Shown in pieces: positions 17,435-26,678 of a stretch of 64,000 bases of DNA. The position numbers were made by a program, and so were the translations under genes. This stretch comes from Parvularculaceae bacterium. GTDB lineage: Bacteria > Pseudomonadota > Alphaproteobacteria > Caulobacterales > Parvularculaceae. The notes under the pieces were generated by a model, which saw nothing but the letters and a program-made list of their open reading frames with translations, was not told the origin of the DNA and made no database searches. The number at the start of each line of letters is the position of its first letter. The stretch's first letter is position 1. Location of the stretch: contig JAGRDS010000010.1 in assembly GCA_020446945.1 (NCBI GenBank), positions 171,840 to 235,839 on the forward strand. Reading direction: 5' to 3'.

Positions 17435-20400
17435 ATGCCGAAATCAAACAGTAATGCATCCTTGTTCCGTAACCGCTTGAACGCCGGCGTATCAGGCGTC
17501 GCTCTCGCTCTTATCGTTTCTTCGATAGCAGGTCCGGCGAACGCACTGGTCGTTCGCGATGATGTCGGCGTCGACGGCGCCGTTGACACAACGAACATCT
17601 GGGGCGGCGTCGGCCAGATGTTCAATCGCCGCGACAATGGCGATGGAACCATCTCGACATTCCTATGCACCGGACAGCTAATCAATCCGCGTACGGTTGT
17701 TTTCGCGCAGCACTGCACATCCGGCGTGATGGATGAAGGATACGGACCCGGCCTGACCAACCATATGGGTTTCAGTTTCAATCCGACCGACACATTCACC
17801 GGATTTGACGATTGGCGGCGCGACGAGTTCGGCGTCATCAACGATCCATTGACGGGCGTATGGGAAAGCCTTCCCGATCAGGATTTCTATAACGTCCTTC
17901 AGGTGCAATCCGTATTCAACGTCGCGGAGCCGTTTCCGGGCGGCGATGTCGTGATGGCGTCATTCGATACGCCGGCGGCGGGCCTGCCGACTTACGGCAT
18001 GTTGTTTTCGCCGCTGACCGCGCCGACCCATGCGACCGTCGTCGGCTATGGAACGAACGGCGTCGGTTCAACCGGCGATATCGGCGGCATCGATTTCAAA
18101 CGCCGCGTCGGCGAAAACATGATTGACGGCCTTTTTTCGCAGAATGATTTCGTCGCCGGCGTCTTTAACGTTCCGGGCGCCGATTTTGCGGATCCATCGG
18201 CCGAACAGCTTTTATATCACGTCGATTTCGACCGGCCCGACCGGACGCCCGGCGATTGCGCGCGCGGCGAATTTTTCGGATTCGGCTTCGGCAACGATAT
18301 TGTCTGCAACACGCCTCCTTTCGCCGGTTTTCAGCCGCTGACCTGGGACAACACGTCGGCGATCCTGACAAATGACCAGATCGACTGGTACCCCGGCGAC
18401 GCGCTTCCAAATGAGGCCGGTACGGCGGGCGGCGATTCCGGTTCCGCGCTCTTCGCCGATCAGATCTATTCGCGCCCGCTTATCACCGGCGTGCTTTCCG
18501 GCGGCTGGGTCACGGGTTTCTTCGGCGTCAACGGCGGCTATGGCGATGTCAGCTATTATAATCCGTTGTTCCTGTTCCGCGACTGGCTCGTTCAGAACAA
18601 TCCGTATGTTTACGCCTCGGCGCGGCACGGAAACGGAAACTGGAGCGATCCGTCCCACTGGGTCCAGAATATGGATCCGAACTATTTCTATATCGACAAG
18701 TTCGGGCGGGTCCGTAACGGATTGCCCGCGCAGCCGGAGCCCGGCTATGGCGCGGACAGGCCGAAATTCGGAACCGTCTTCGATCTCGATATTCCAACTG
18801 ATGTGGAAGGCCAGACCGGGGCCGCGCCGGCGGCGCCCGCTGCGTCCGCGGCGAGCGGACTGGCAACCGCAAGCGATATCGGCGTTCTCGGCTCAGCGCC
18901 GCAGAGCTGGTCGGCGGGCGGACATTCGAGCTCGTCCGGCCCGACGGCGAGCGTCGGCGCGCCGACAGGTCCGGGCTCACGGAATTTCGTTCCGAACAAT
19001 GATTATGGAACTTACGGAACGTGGACATCATCGGCGGACGGCACAGCCCGCTTTTACGATGTGACGCTCAACAATTTCGGGCGCACGCGCGTCGATATGG
19101 ATGTCGAGATAGACAATCTGACCGTTTCCGGCTTCTTCTCGACGCTGGACGTGCTGGCGGGCAAAAATCTCAACGCCCTCATCGCCGTCGACCAGAACCG
19201 CGGATTCGTCAATGTCGATGGAACGGTGTCGGCGCGCGAATACATGCTTTGGGGCGGCGTCCTCACCGGCGATGGAACCATCAACACGCAGACGCTTTAC
19301 AACGTCAAGGGCGCAATGTCCGCCGGCGGCGTGCTTTCGACAGGCGAACTGACGATCAACGGCGACTACGTTCAATCGTCGCACGGAACGCTTTTGATCA
19401 ACATTCGCGGCGACCGGCGCGGCGTTTCGAATGATCATATTCAGGTCAATGGCGACGCCAGCCTCGCGGGCTATGCTTTGACGACGCTCAATAACGGCAG
19501 CAGGATCCTGCGCTGGCAGGATACGTTCAATGTATTGAGCGCCAACAATGTTATCGGCAATTTCGATCATGTGATTGTGCCGTCGCCGGTTCTTTACGGC
19601 GTAAGCACGGTAAATGGCGGCGAGGTCGACATTCAGATCAAGGCGCGCAGGATCGGTTCCCTGTTCGGGGCCGGCAGCTCGCTTTCCTCGCTTGGCTCCG
19701 CGCTTGATAAGATTAGGTGGGGCGGCGGCTATTCGTCTCTCTCCAATGTGTTCACGCTTGTCGACTCGTCATCATTCGACAACTTTGCGACAAGGCTGTT
19801 CAGCCTGACGCCGCAAAGCGCGTTTTCGCAAGCGGGTCTTGTGACGGGCTTTAACAACACATTCGTCCAGCACCTGACCGCTCGAAATGCGGAACTTCGC
19901 GCCGGCGTGCGCGGCGTATCCTACAGCGGCCTTCGCAGCGCATTCGCAAACGCCGAGCGTGCAAGCGGCGCGCCGATAGCCGCGTCTGGCGCAGACAACG
20001 CTTTCTCGCAGCACACGAGAGCCGCGCCGGAGGAAAATCGTCTTGGAATGTTCATTTCCTCTCGCGGTTTCTATAACGCGGATACGCATTCGTTGACGGC
20101 CGGGGCATTTCAGAACCTGTCGCGTCTCGATCCGATGCTGCCTTCGGCGTCTTACGATCCCATAATCGGCGACACGACGAATTACGGCGATCTGACAATC
20201 GGCGCGGATTATCGTTTGACCGATACGATGGCGGTCGGCGTTTCAATGTCGACGACGAAATTCGACCTGGCTTCGAATGCGGCGTCGCCGCTCTCCAGCA
20301 GCAGCGTCGGCCTGTCCGCCTATGCGACCAAATATGGCAGGAACTGGTATGTCGACGGCTATTACAGCGTGTCGCAGCACGAATTCACTGCGGCTCGTTC

Positions 20401-20962
20401 GACGCTGGACATCGCCGAGGAACTCTCGCCCTTTGAGCGGTTCAACGGCGCACAGGCCCAAAGCGCGCCATCCGCCCGCCAAACGCTGGCCGGCGTGCGC
20501 TCCGGCTATACGTTTGAGCCGCTAAAGGGCCTCCTGATCGGGCCGATGGCGAGCCTGATCTACTCGAACACGGAGTTTGGTTCGTATACTGAAAACGGCG
20601 CAGGCCAGTTCGACCTGATCGTCGGCGAACGCAATCTGACGTCAATCGCAACGTCGGCGGGCGCGAGCATTCAATACAATCACGTGACGAGCCGCGGAAA
20701 GCTGATCAGCGCGTTCAGCGAATTTTCCGTCTCGCACGAATTGGGCGATACGAGAGAAGTTATTCCGGCGGCGTTCGCGCTGGCGCCGGATGCCCAGTTC
20801 GAAATCGACCGCTTGCTTGATCCGACATGGTACTCGGCGTCCGCCGGGTTGACGTTCGCCGCAAGCGACAAGCTTTCGACGTCCGTCGTCGTCGGCGCGG
20901 ATCTGGATCGCGGCCCGCTCAGCCAGTACTATACGAGCATGCGGTTCAATTTCCGGTTCTGA
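17435..20962 (+). CDS. autotransporter with N-terminal trypsin-like (S1) protease domain
   Basis: A 1175-residue type V secretion protein. A signal peptide ends near ANA at residue 38. A chymotrypsin-fold domain (about 45-400) has a plausible triad of H93 (VFAQHC), D171 (FPGGDVVMASFD) and S336 (GTAGGDSGSALF), with cysteine pairs C78/C94 and C275/C291. A GNWSDPSHW element (about 405) starts the autotransporter passenger, followed by an Ala/Ser linker and beta-helix repeats with GVLTGDGTIN and GVLSTGELTINGDYVQ. The last 290 residues are a beta-barrel ending MRFNFRF, with a terminal Phe for BAM recognition. The usual TAAHC is replaced by FAQHC. The promoter is not obvious; a strong terminator follows. 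Confidence 0.9.
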   Translation: MPKSNSNASLFRNRLNAGVSGVALALIVSSIAGPANALVVRDDVGVDGAVDTTNIWGGVGQMFNRRDNGDGTISTFLCTGQLINPRTVVFAQHCTSGVMDEGYGPGLTNHMGFSFNPTDTFTGFDDWRRDEFGVINDPLTGVWESLPDQDFYNVLQVQSVFNVAEPFPGGDVVMASFDTPAAGLPTYGMLFSPLTAPTHATVVGYGTNGVGSTGDIGGIDFKRRVGENMIDGLFSQNDFVAGVFNVPGADFADPSAEQLLYHVDFDRPDRTPGDCARGEFFGFGFGNDIVCNTPPFAGFQPLTWDNTSAILTNDQIDWYPGDALPNEAGTAGGDSGSALFADQIYSRPLITGVLSGGWVTGFFGVNGGYGDVSYYNPLFLFRDWLVQNNPYVYASARHGNGNWSDPSHWVQNMDPNYFYIDKFGRVRNGLPAQPEPGYGADRPKFGTVFDLDIPTDVEGQTGAAPAAPAASAASGLATASDIGVLGSAPQSWSAGGHSSSSGPTASVGAPTGPGSRNFVPNNDYGTYGTWTSSADGTARFYDVTLNNFGRTRVDMDVEIDNLTVSGFFSTLDVLAGKNLNALIAVDQNRGFVNVDGTVSAREYMLWGGVLTGDGTINTQTLYNVKGAMSAGGVLSTGELTINGDYVQSSHGTLLINIRGDRRGVSNDHIQVNGDASLAGYALTTLNNGSRILRWQDTFNVLSANNVIGNFDHVIVPSPVLYGVSTVNGGEVDIQIKARRIGSLFGAGSSLSSLGSALDKIRWGGGYSSLSNVFTLVDSSSFDNFATRLFSLTPQSAFSQAGLVTGFNNTFVQHLTARNAELRAGVRGVSYSGLRSAFANAERASGAPIAASGADNAFSQHTRAAPEENRLGMFISSRGFYNADTHSLTAGAFQNLSRLDPMLPSASYDPIIGDTTNYGDLTIGADYRLTDTMAVGVSMSTTKFDLASNAASPLSSSSVGLSAYATKYGRNWYVDGYYSVSQHEFTAARSTLDIAEELSPFERFNGAQAQSAPSARQTLAGVRSGYTFEPLKGLLIGPMASLIYSNTEFGSYTENGAGQFDLIVGERNLTSIATSAGASIQYNHVTSRGKLISAFSEFSVSHELGDTREVIPAAFALAPDAQFEIDRLLDPTWYSASAGLTFAASDKLSTSVVVGADLDRGPLSQYYTSMRFNFRF

Positions 20963-20988
20963 TGTCCCGCGCTCTAGCGCGTAAATAA

Positions 20989-21018
20989 AAAAAGGCGGGG
21001 CCAGAGCCCCGCCTTTTT
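20989..21018. terminator. strong bidirectional rho-independent terminator
   Basis: AAAAAGGCGGGGC at 20989-21001 pairs perfectly with GCCCCGCCTTTTT at 21006-21018 around a CAGA loop, giving a 13-bp stem with U-tracts in both directions. It separates the convergent autotransporter and galU genes. Confidence 0.95.
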
Positions 21019-21045
21019 AATTTGCCGGCCCCGCGGATCGCCGGC

Positions 21046-21915
21046 CTAGAGGCGCGCGCGGATATAGTCCGCGAGGGCGGCGCCGAATTCGTCGTTTTTT
21101 ATGCCGAGATCGGCATTCGCCTGGAGCCAGCCGAGTTTCGATCCGCAATCGTGAATGACGCCTTCGCAAATGCAGGCGTGAAACGTCTGCCGCGCATTCA
21201 GCTTGTTCATGGAATCGGTTAGCTGAATTTCCCCGCCGGCGCCTTTTTCCTGCGTTTCAAGCAGCGGGAAAATATCCGGTTGCAGGATGTAGCGCCCGAT
21301 AATGCGAAAGTTCGACGGCGCGTCTTCCGGCTTCGGCTTTTCGACCATGCCGGTCATTTCAATCAGATTTTCCTTGCGCGCTTTGGGTGCGATGACGCCG
21401 TATTTGGACGTGTCTTTCTGCGGCACTTCTTCGACCGCTACGAGATTGCCGCCGACGTTTTCATAGGCGTCGACCATCTGCCGCAAAAATCCCGGCCTGT
21501 GCGGCACGATTTCATCGGGAAGCGAAACCGCGAACGGTTCATCGCCGATTATCGCGCGCGCGCACCATACCGCGTGCCCAAGACCGAGCGGGGCCTGCTG
21601 GCGCGTATAGGAAAGATCGCCCGCGCGCGGGATCGTCTTCTCGACATTGGCGAGAATATCGTTTTTCCCTTTCGCTTTCAGCGTCGCTTCCAGTTCGAAG
21701 GCGTGATCGAAATAATCCTCGATCGCCGATTTGCCGCGCCCGGTGACCAGAATAACATGCTCGATCCCCGCATCGCGCGCTTCCGACACGACGTAATCAA
21801 TCAACGGACGGTCGACGACAGGCAGAAGTTCCTTCGGAATGGATTTTGTCGCAGGCAATACGCGCGTGCCGAGGCCGGCGACGGGAATAACGACTTTTTT
21901 GACTGGCTTTGGCAT
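21046..21915 (-). CDS. galU: UTP--glucose-1-phosphate uridylyltransferase
   Basis: A 289-residue nucleotidyltransferase that makes UDP-glucose from UTP and glucose-1-phosphate for envelope polysaccharides. The signature GLGTRVLPATKSIPKELLPV at about 14-33 holds the nucleotide-binding loop. VEKTIPRAGDLSYTRQ, LGLGHAVWCAR and the ILVTGRGK segment are all typical of bacterial GalU, and the length is normal. It starts at ATG 21915, 14 bases after the stop of the DUF3089 gene upstream, so these two are probably cotranscribed. A degraded second galU-like fragment lies about 4 kb away. Confidence 0.95.
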   Translation of the reverse strand: MPKPVKKVVIPVAGLGTRVLPATKSIPKELLPVVDRPLIDYVVSEARDAGIEHVILVTGRGKSAIEDYFDHAFELEATLKAKGKNDILANVEKTIPRAGDLSYTRQQAPLGLGHAVWCARAIIGDEPFAVSLPDEIVPHRPGFLRQMVDAYENVGGNLVAVEEVPQKDTSKYGVIAPKARKENLIEMTGMVEKPKPEDAPSNFRIIGRYILQPDIFPLLETQEKGAGGEIQLTDSMNKLNARQTFHACICEGVIHDCGSKLGWLQANADLGIKNDEFGAALADYIRARL

Positions 21916-21929
21916 TTCGCTCCACTCGT

Positions 21930-23114
21930 TCAGTTCGGAACCTTGTTGATCGGGCTGGCGCCGAGATCGATTGTTTCGCCGATAGGCGCAAGCGGTACGG
22001 GCTCGACTTTCAACCGTTCGTTCAACGCTTTAAGGCGCAATCCTGCGTTTTCGGCGAGATCATAGTAAAAAAGGTTAAAGGGCTGCGATTTCCATTTATC
22101 GCCGAACCAGTCGCCGCGCCGCAAAATGCGCCGTTTGGGCGTATCGACGACAAGAACGCCGTTCGCGCAGCGCGCCCCGACCGCGCGGGCGATCGGCGGC
22201 GGCATTGCGCCATAGGCGATGCCTGTCGCAGACGCCGCGCCGATATTGTTTGCGGCGGGCGCGTAGTCGCCGCCGCGCCGCCAGGTGAGCGGGTTGACGC
22301 AGACCAGATCGGAGCTCGTGAAGGAGCGAAGCTCCCCGGCCGCGTTCCAGGCGAGCGAGCGGTCGCGTATGCGCTCCATCTCCTCGTCGAAACGTGGCTC
22401 GTAATCGACATAGGAAACGAGACAGCGCACCGCATCCGCCGCGTCGCATACGGGAAGCGGCGGATTGAGACCGTTGAGAAATTCGCCGGGCGTCGATGCG
22501 CCGATCACATAGGCGGCGACGAGGTGTCGGCGAAGCGGATTGAACTCGCCCTGAAAATATTCGTTGAGAAGGCCAAGAACATGAAGACCGCCCTGGCCGT
22601 AGCCGACGAGAATGATCGGACTGGCCGCATCGCGCGTTTCAAGGAACGCCCGGAAGGCGCGGCTGACATCGTCATAGGCGAGGCGGCGCGCGGCGAGGCC
22701 GTCATATTTATGCGTGAAAAGGGAATAAAGCGTCGCTTCGCGGTAGCGCGGCCCGTATACATTGGCGACGCCGAGAAATGGCCCCGCCTCGTTCGGCGCT
22801 GCGATCTTGCGCCGGACCTCTTCGGATTTGCGATCGTTGATCGGCGCATTCCACGCCTTGCCGCGGTAATAGGTCGTTGAATGAACGTAAAATGCGTCCG
22901 CCGGCGATTTGCGCGATCCGTCCGGCCATAAAAGCCAGGCGCCGCGGGCCGCATATTCGGGTTGAGGCGGCGGCGTTACGGTCTGGAAGGGCGCACGGGG
23001 CGTTGCGAAAAACCGGAAAATCCCGTTCTGGAATACGACCACCGAGGCGATGAACAGAACGGCGAGGAGGCCGGCCGCGCCGTATCCCGCCCGTTTCCAC
23101 GTCAAAAAAGCCAT
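21930..23114 (-). CDS. DUF3089 family protein lacking the usual nucleophile serine
   Basis: A 394-residue membrane-anchored protein. One helix at about 7-28 (KRAGYGAAGLLAVLFIASVV) precedes a DUF3089 alpha/beta-hydrolase-like domain with FYVHSTTYY, GPFLGVANVYGPRYREATLY and YDDVSRAFRAFLE. The nucleophile elbow, normally GHSQG in this family, reads GYGQG here, so glycine replaces the serine. The rest of the domain seems intact. Either catalysis has been lost or the protein has another role. I chose ATG 23114 because the membrane helix begins there; an ATG at 23165 is also in frame. It lies just upstream of galU. Confidence 0.75.
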   Translation of the reverse strand: MAFLTWKRAGYGAAGLLAVLFIASVVVFQNGIFRFFATPRAPFQTVTPPPQPEYAARGAWLLWPDGSRKSPADAFYVHSTTYYRGKAWNAPINDRKSEEVRRKIAAPNEAGPFLGVANVYGPRYREATLYSLFTHKYDGLAARRLAYDDVSRAFRAFLETRDAASPIILVGYGQGGLHVLGLLNEYFQGEFNPLRRHLVAAYVIGASTPGEFLNGLNPPLPVCDAADAVRCLVSYVDYEPRFDEEMERIRDRSLAWNAAGELRSFTSSDLVCVNPLTWRRGGDYAPAANNIGAASATGIAYGAMPPPIARAVGARCANGVLVVDTPKRRILRRGDWFGDKWKSQPFNLFYYDLAENAGLRLKALNERLKVEPVPLAPIGETIDLGASPINKVPN

Positions 23115-23269
23115 CAACACGCCGTCCCGTCGTCTCGGCGCCGACAATAAAGGGTCACAACCCATTGATAAACGGCAAGGATGAGATTTTGCAGATTGCT
23201 CCCGCGATAGGTGCTTTGGTAATCCCTTTGGGAGAGGATCGATCCGAAAGACAGGCGTGAAAGCGGTTT

Positions 23270-24088
23270 ATGAGCGAGGAAAGCGAAAAATCGGACCGGC
23301 CGGATGCTGAAAAGCCGGCGCTGGAAACGCCGCTCATCAGGCCGCGAAAGCCGACGCTTCTCTCCGGCCTGAGGACGAGTTTTATCGCCGGCGTCGTTGT
23401 CGCTGCGCCGCTCGCCATCACCGCTTCGATTATTTACTGGTTCGTCAGCGGACCGATGCGCAAGCTCGACCTGTTCGTGCGCAATATTCTTCCCGCCGGC
23501 GACAGCAATATCGAAACGATCACGCGGGCCATTCCCGGTTTCGGCGTCATCGTCGCGATCGCCGGTCTCGTCGTTCTCGGCGCTTTCGCCAAGAATTTCG
23601 TCGGGCGCTCGCTTATTCGCACGGGCGAGAAAATTCTCGATTCGATGCCGGTCGTCCGCAACCTGCACCGCTTCTTCAAGAACGTATTCGAAACCGCGCT
23701 TCAAAAATCGGCGCGCTCGTTCAAGGAGGTCGGCCTTGTGGAATATCCGCGCAAGGGCATGTGGGCGATCGCATTCGTCGTCGGCGAGAGCATGGGCGAA
23801 ATCAATCATCATCTGGCGGGCGGTAAGGAACCGTTCGTCAGCGTATTCATTCCGACGGTGCCGAACCCGACTTCGGGATTTCTTATCTATCTGCCGCGAA
23901 AAGACCTGACGCCGCTGACGATGTCGATAGAAGATGCGGCCAAGCTTGTATTCTCGATGGGTCTCGTCGTGCCGGAGTTTTCGAATCCCGACGATGCGGT
24001 GAAGAAACTTGAAAAAATGGCCGAGGAAGCCGCGCAGGAGCGCCGCTCGCTACTTTCGCGCTTTTCCGTTCGAAAAACCGGCGCCTGA
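23270..24088 (+). CDS. DUF502 family membrane protein
   Basis: A 272-residue protein with an acidic N-terminus (MSEESEKSDRPDAEKPALET), two membrane helices (about 37-62, SFIAGVVVAAPLAITASIIYW, and 88-107, GFGVIVAIAGLVVLGAF), and a soluble C-terminal DUF502 domain with VEYPRKGMWAIAFVVGE and FIPTVPNPTSGFL. The function of DUF502 is unknown; the family is often found near recG in alphaproteobacteria, as here, where recG is convergent with only 2 bases between stops. The gene diverges from the DUF3089 gene. Confidence 0.9.
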   Translation: MSEESEKSDRPDAEKPALETPLIRPRKPTLLSGLRTSFIAGVVVAAPLAITASIIYWFVSGPMRKLDLFVRNILPAGDSNIETITRAIPGFGVIVAIAGLVVLGAFAKNFVGRSLIRTGEKILDSMPVVRNLHRFFKNVFETALQKSARSFKEVGLVEYPRKGMWAIAFVVGESMGEINHHLAGGKEPFVSVFIPTVPNPTSGFLIYLPRKDLTPLTMSIEDAAKLVFSMGLVVPEFSNPDDAVKKLEKMAEEAAQERRSLLSRFSVRKTGA

Positions 24089-24090
24089 TC

Positions 24091-26172
24091 CTATCCGGCG
24101 CGCAACAGCCTGATCGCGTTATCGCGGCTGAACAGGTAAAGCAGCGTTCTCAACGCTTCGCCGCGCGGCGTTTTCAGCTCGGGATCTTTTCCGACGATCA
24201 GCGCGGCGTCGTCGCGCGCGGCGAGCAGCAATTCGCCGTGTGCGGCGTAATCGGCGAACAAGAGATTCGGAAAACCAGATTGCGCCGCGCCAAGCAGGTC
24301 GCCCGCGCCGCGCAGGCGCAAATCTTCTTCGGCGATCTTGAAGCCGTCCTGCGTCTGCCGAAGGATTTTAAGGCGCGCCGCAGCGGTCTCGCCGAGCGGT
24401 CCCTTGTAAAGGAGAAGGCAAGAAGCCGCCTTGTCGCCGCGTCCGACGCGCCCGCGAAGCTGGTGAAGTTGCGCAAGGCCGAAACGCTCGGCGTGTTCTA
24501 TCGCCATAACGACGGCGTTCGGCGCATTGACGCCGACCTCGATCACCGTTGTCGCGATCAGGAGGGACAGCGCGCCTTTGTGGAAACGCTCCATGACGGC
24601 GTCTTTTTCCGCCGCCGGCATTTTACCGTGTACGAGCCCGACCTTGTCTCCGAATACGCTATGAAGATGGCGATAGCGTTCTTCAGCCGCTGTCAGATCG
24701 AGCTGATCGGATTCTTCAACGAGCGGGCAAACCCAGTAGACCTGGTCGCCGCGTTTGATAACGCGGGAGACGGCGCCGATAACTTCGTCGATGCGCTCTA
24801 CGGGGATAGCGCGCGTATCGACGGGTTTGCGTCCCGGCGGTTTCTCGCGGATCGCGCTCGCGTCCATGTCTCCGTAAGCCGTCAGCGCCAGCGTTCGCGG
24901 GATCGGCGTCGCCGTCATGACGAGAAGATCGGCGCGCCAGCCCTTGGCGGTGAGCGCCGCGCGCTGCTGGACGCCGAAGCGGTGCTGTTCGTCGATGATG
25001 ACGAGGCCGAGATCCTTAAACGCGACATCTTCCTGGATAAGCGCGTGCGTGCCGATGAGCAGGTTGATTTCGCCGGCTTTAAGGCGCGCCAGCTTTTCGG
25101 TTCGCGCCGCGCCCTTGTCGCGGCCGGTGAGCACTTCGACCGCTACGCCCGACTTTTCCGCGATCGGCGCCAGCGTTTCCAGATGCTGGCGCGCGAGAAT
25201 TTCGGTCGGCGCCAGCAGCGCGGTTTGCGCGCCGGCTTCTATTACGAGCGTTGCGGAAAGAAAGGCGACGACGGTTTTTCCCGAACCGACATCACCCTGT
25301 ATGAGGCGCACCATGCGATCTTCCGCAGCGAGATCGGCTTCTATCTCCTTCAGCGCAGCGTCCTGCGCGCGCGTCAGCGTGAACGGAAGCGCTTGCAGCG
25401 CTTTTGCTTTCAATGCGCCGCGCGCCTTGAACGGTCTTCCCGCAGACTTCTTGCGCGACCTGCGGATGAGCGCGAGCGCTAACTGGTTCGACAGGAGTTC
25501 ATCATAGGCGAGGCGCAAAAGGGCGGGCGCGGACGGTGATAAATCCGCTGACGATTGCGGCGTGTGCAAACGCTCCAGCGCATCGTTGAAGGATGGAAAT
25601 CCGTTCTTTTCAAGCCACGCCGCATCCTGCCATTCGTCGAGCCTCGGCGTGCGCGAAAGGGCGCCCTGAACCGCCTTGCGCATGACGGAGGCGGGCAATC
25701 CCGCCGTCAGCGGATAAACAGGTTCGAACAGCGCGAGCGCGCCGTTCTCAGCCGGATCGACGATGTGGTCGGGATGCGTCATCTGGCGCGCGCCGCCATA
25801 TTCTTCAACGCGCCCGGAAATTATGCGCGTCGATCCTTCCGGCAGGGCCCGCGCAAGGTAGTCTGCGCGCGCATGGAAAAAAACGAGCGTGATAAAGCCC
25901 GTCTCGTCCGAACAGATAACCTTGTAAGGCGCGCGTTTTACAGGCGCGGGATGATGCTTGTCGACGCGAACTTCCATCGTCGCGATCGCGCCCGGCGCGG
26001 CGTCGGCGATTTTCGGCCGGCTGCTGCGATCTATAAGGGCGTGCGGGCGTGTGAAAAGCACGTTTACGACGCGCGGGCCGGCCGCCTTTTGAACGAGTGC
26101 GGCGAGGCGCGGCCCGACGCCTTTCAGCGCGGTGACGTCGGCGAAAAGAGGGTTGAGAACTTCCGGACGCAT
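24091..26172 (-). CDS. recG: ATP-dependent DNA helicase RecG
   Basis: A 693-residue superfamily 2 helicase that rescues stalled replication forks and remodels Holliday junctions. An N-terminal wedge/OB domain (about 1-200, with GVGPRLAAL) is followed by helicase motifs: Walker A GDVGSGKTVVA, the DExx box IIDEQHRFGVQQR, TATPIPRTL, ATTVIEVGVNAPN and QLRGRVGRG. Length and motif order are normal for RecG. It is divergent from sdhE with a 59-base gap, an arrangement common in alphaproteobacteria. Confidence 0.97.
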   Translation of the reverse strand: MRPEVLNPLFADVTALKGVGPRLAALVQKAAGPRVVNVLFTRPHALIDRSSRPKIADAAPGAIATMEVRVDKHHPAPVKRAPYKVICSDETGFITLVFFHARADYLARALPEGSTRIISGRVEEYGGARQMTHPDHIVDPAENGALALFEPVYPLTAGLPASVMRKAVQGALSRTPRLDEWQDAAWLEKNGFPSFNDALERLHTPQSSADLSPSAPALLRLAYDELLSNQLALALIRRSRKKSAGRPFKARGALKAKALQALPFTLTRAQDAALKEIEADLAAEDRMVRLIQGDVGSGKTVVAFLSATLVIEAGAQTALLAPTEILARQHLETLAPIAEKSGVAVEVLTGRDKGAARTEKLARLKAGEINLLIGTHALIQEDVAFKDLGLVIIDEQHRFGVQQRAALTAKGWRADLLVMTATPIPRTLALTAYGDMDASAIREKPPGRKPVDTRAIPVERIDEVIGAVSRVIKRGDQVYWVCPLVEESDQLDLTAAEERYRHLHSVFGDKVGLVHGKMPAAEKDAVMERFHKGALSLLIATTVIEVGVNAPNAVVMAIEHAERFGLAQLHQLRGRVGRGDKAASCLLLYKGPLGETAAARLKILRQTQDGFKIAEEDLRLRGAGDLLGAAQSGFPNLLFADYAAHGELLLAARDDAALIVGKDPELKTPRGEALRTLLYLFSRDNAIRLLRAG

Positions 26173-26231
26173 GCGGCTTGATTATCCGGCGGTTTTTCCC
26201 TTTTGTCTAAGGCGTCGCAAGGGGACCGCGA

Positions 26232-26573
26232 ATGCCCGTCGAAAAAACCGCCGGAACGCCCCAGGAGAACACCGTGGAGAACTCTCTGGAGAACGCCGCC
26301 GAGACCTTGGAAACGCGCCGCAAGCGCCTGCTCCATCGCGCCCGCTATCGCGGTTTCAGGGAGGCGGATATCCTGGTCGGCGGTTTCGCCGAAGAGGCGC
26401 TTCCCGAAATGTCGGCCGAAGAACTCGCCGCATTCGAGATTTTGCTCGCGTGCAACGACCATGATCTTTACGCTTGGATAACCGGCGGCGCGCCAGCGCC
26501 GGGGGATGTGGACGAGGCGATCATCGCGCGTATGCGCGCCTTCGATGCGGCGGCGAAAATCCGCGCCGGCTGA
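26232..26573 (+). CDS. sdhE: succinate dehydrogenase assembly factor 2 family protein
   Basis: A 113-residue SdhE (YgfY/SDHAF2, DUF339) protein, needed for covalent FAD attachment to SdhA. The conserved RG-containing helix is RYRGFREADILVGGFAEE, followed by FEILLACNDHDLYAWITG. The N-terminal 25 residues (Glu/Thr-rich, EKTAGTPQENTVENSLENA) are longer than in E. coli SdhE. GGGGA lies 6 bases upstream of ATG 26232. The gene sits between recG and mfd, as in many alphaproteobacteria. Confidence 0.92.
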   Translation: MPVEKTAGTPQENTVENSLENAAETLETRRKRLLHRARYRGFREADILVGGFAEEALPEMSAEELAAFEILLACNDHDLYAWITGGAPAPGDVDEAIIARMRAFDAAAKIRAG

Positions 26574-26588
26574 AGGGTTGCGAAAGCC

Positions 26589-26649
26589 GGGGCGAGCAGT
26601 TAGCTCTCGCCCCCCGTTTGAGAACGCGGGCGCCAAATCCGGCGCCCGC
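26589..26649 (+). terminator. two successive hairpins between sdhE and mfd
   Basis: GGGGCGAG at 26589-26596 pairs with CTCGCCCC at 26606-26613, followed by CCGTTTG. A second perfect hairpin, GCGGGCGCC (26626-26634) with GGCGCCCGC (26641-26649), follows and ends 29 bases before the preferred mfd start. The first could terminate sdhE weakly. The second has no T-run, so it may instead affect mfd translation or message stability. Confidence 0.5.
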
Positions 26650-26678
26650 GCGAAATGCTGTTTGCGCGAAGGTTCCTG

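Noticed and set aside
24238-25482. A 414-codon open frame on the plus strand opposite recG
   Set aside because: It lies entirely within recG, whose motifs are intact on the minus strand. GC-rich codons commonly leave long open antisense frames. The translation is Arg-rich and has no recognisable domain.
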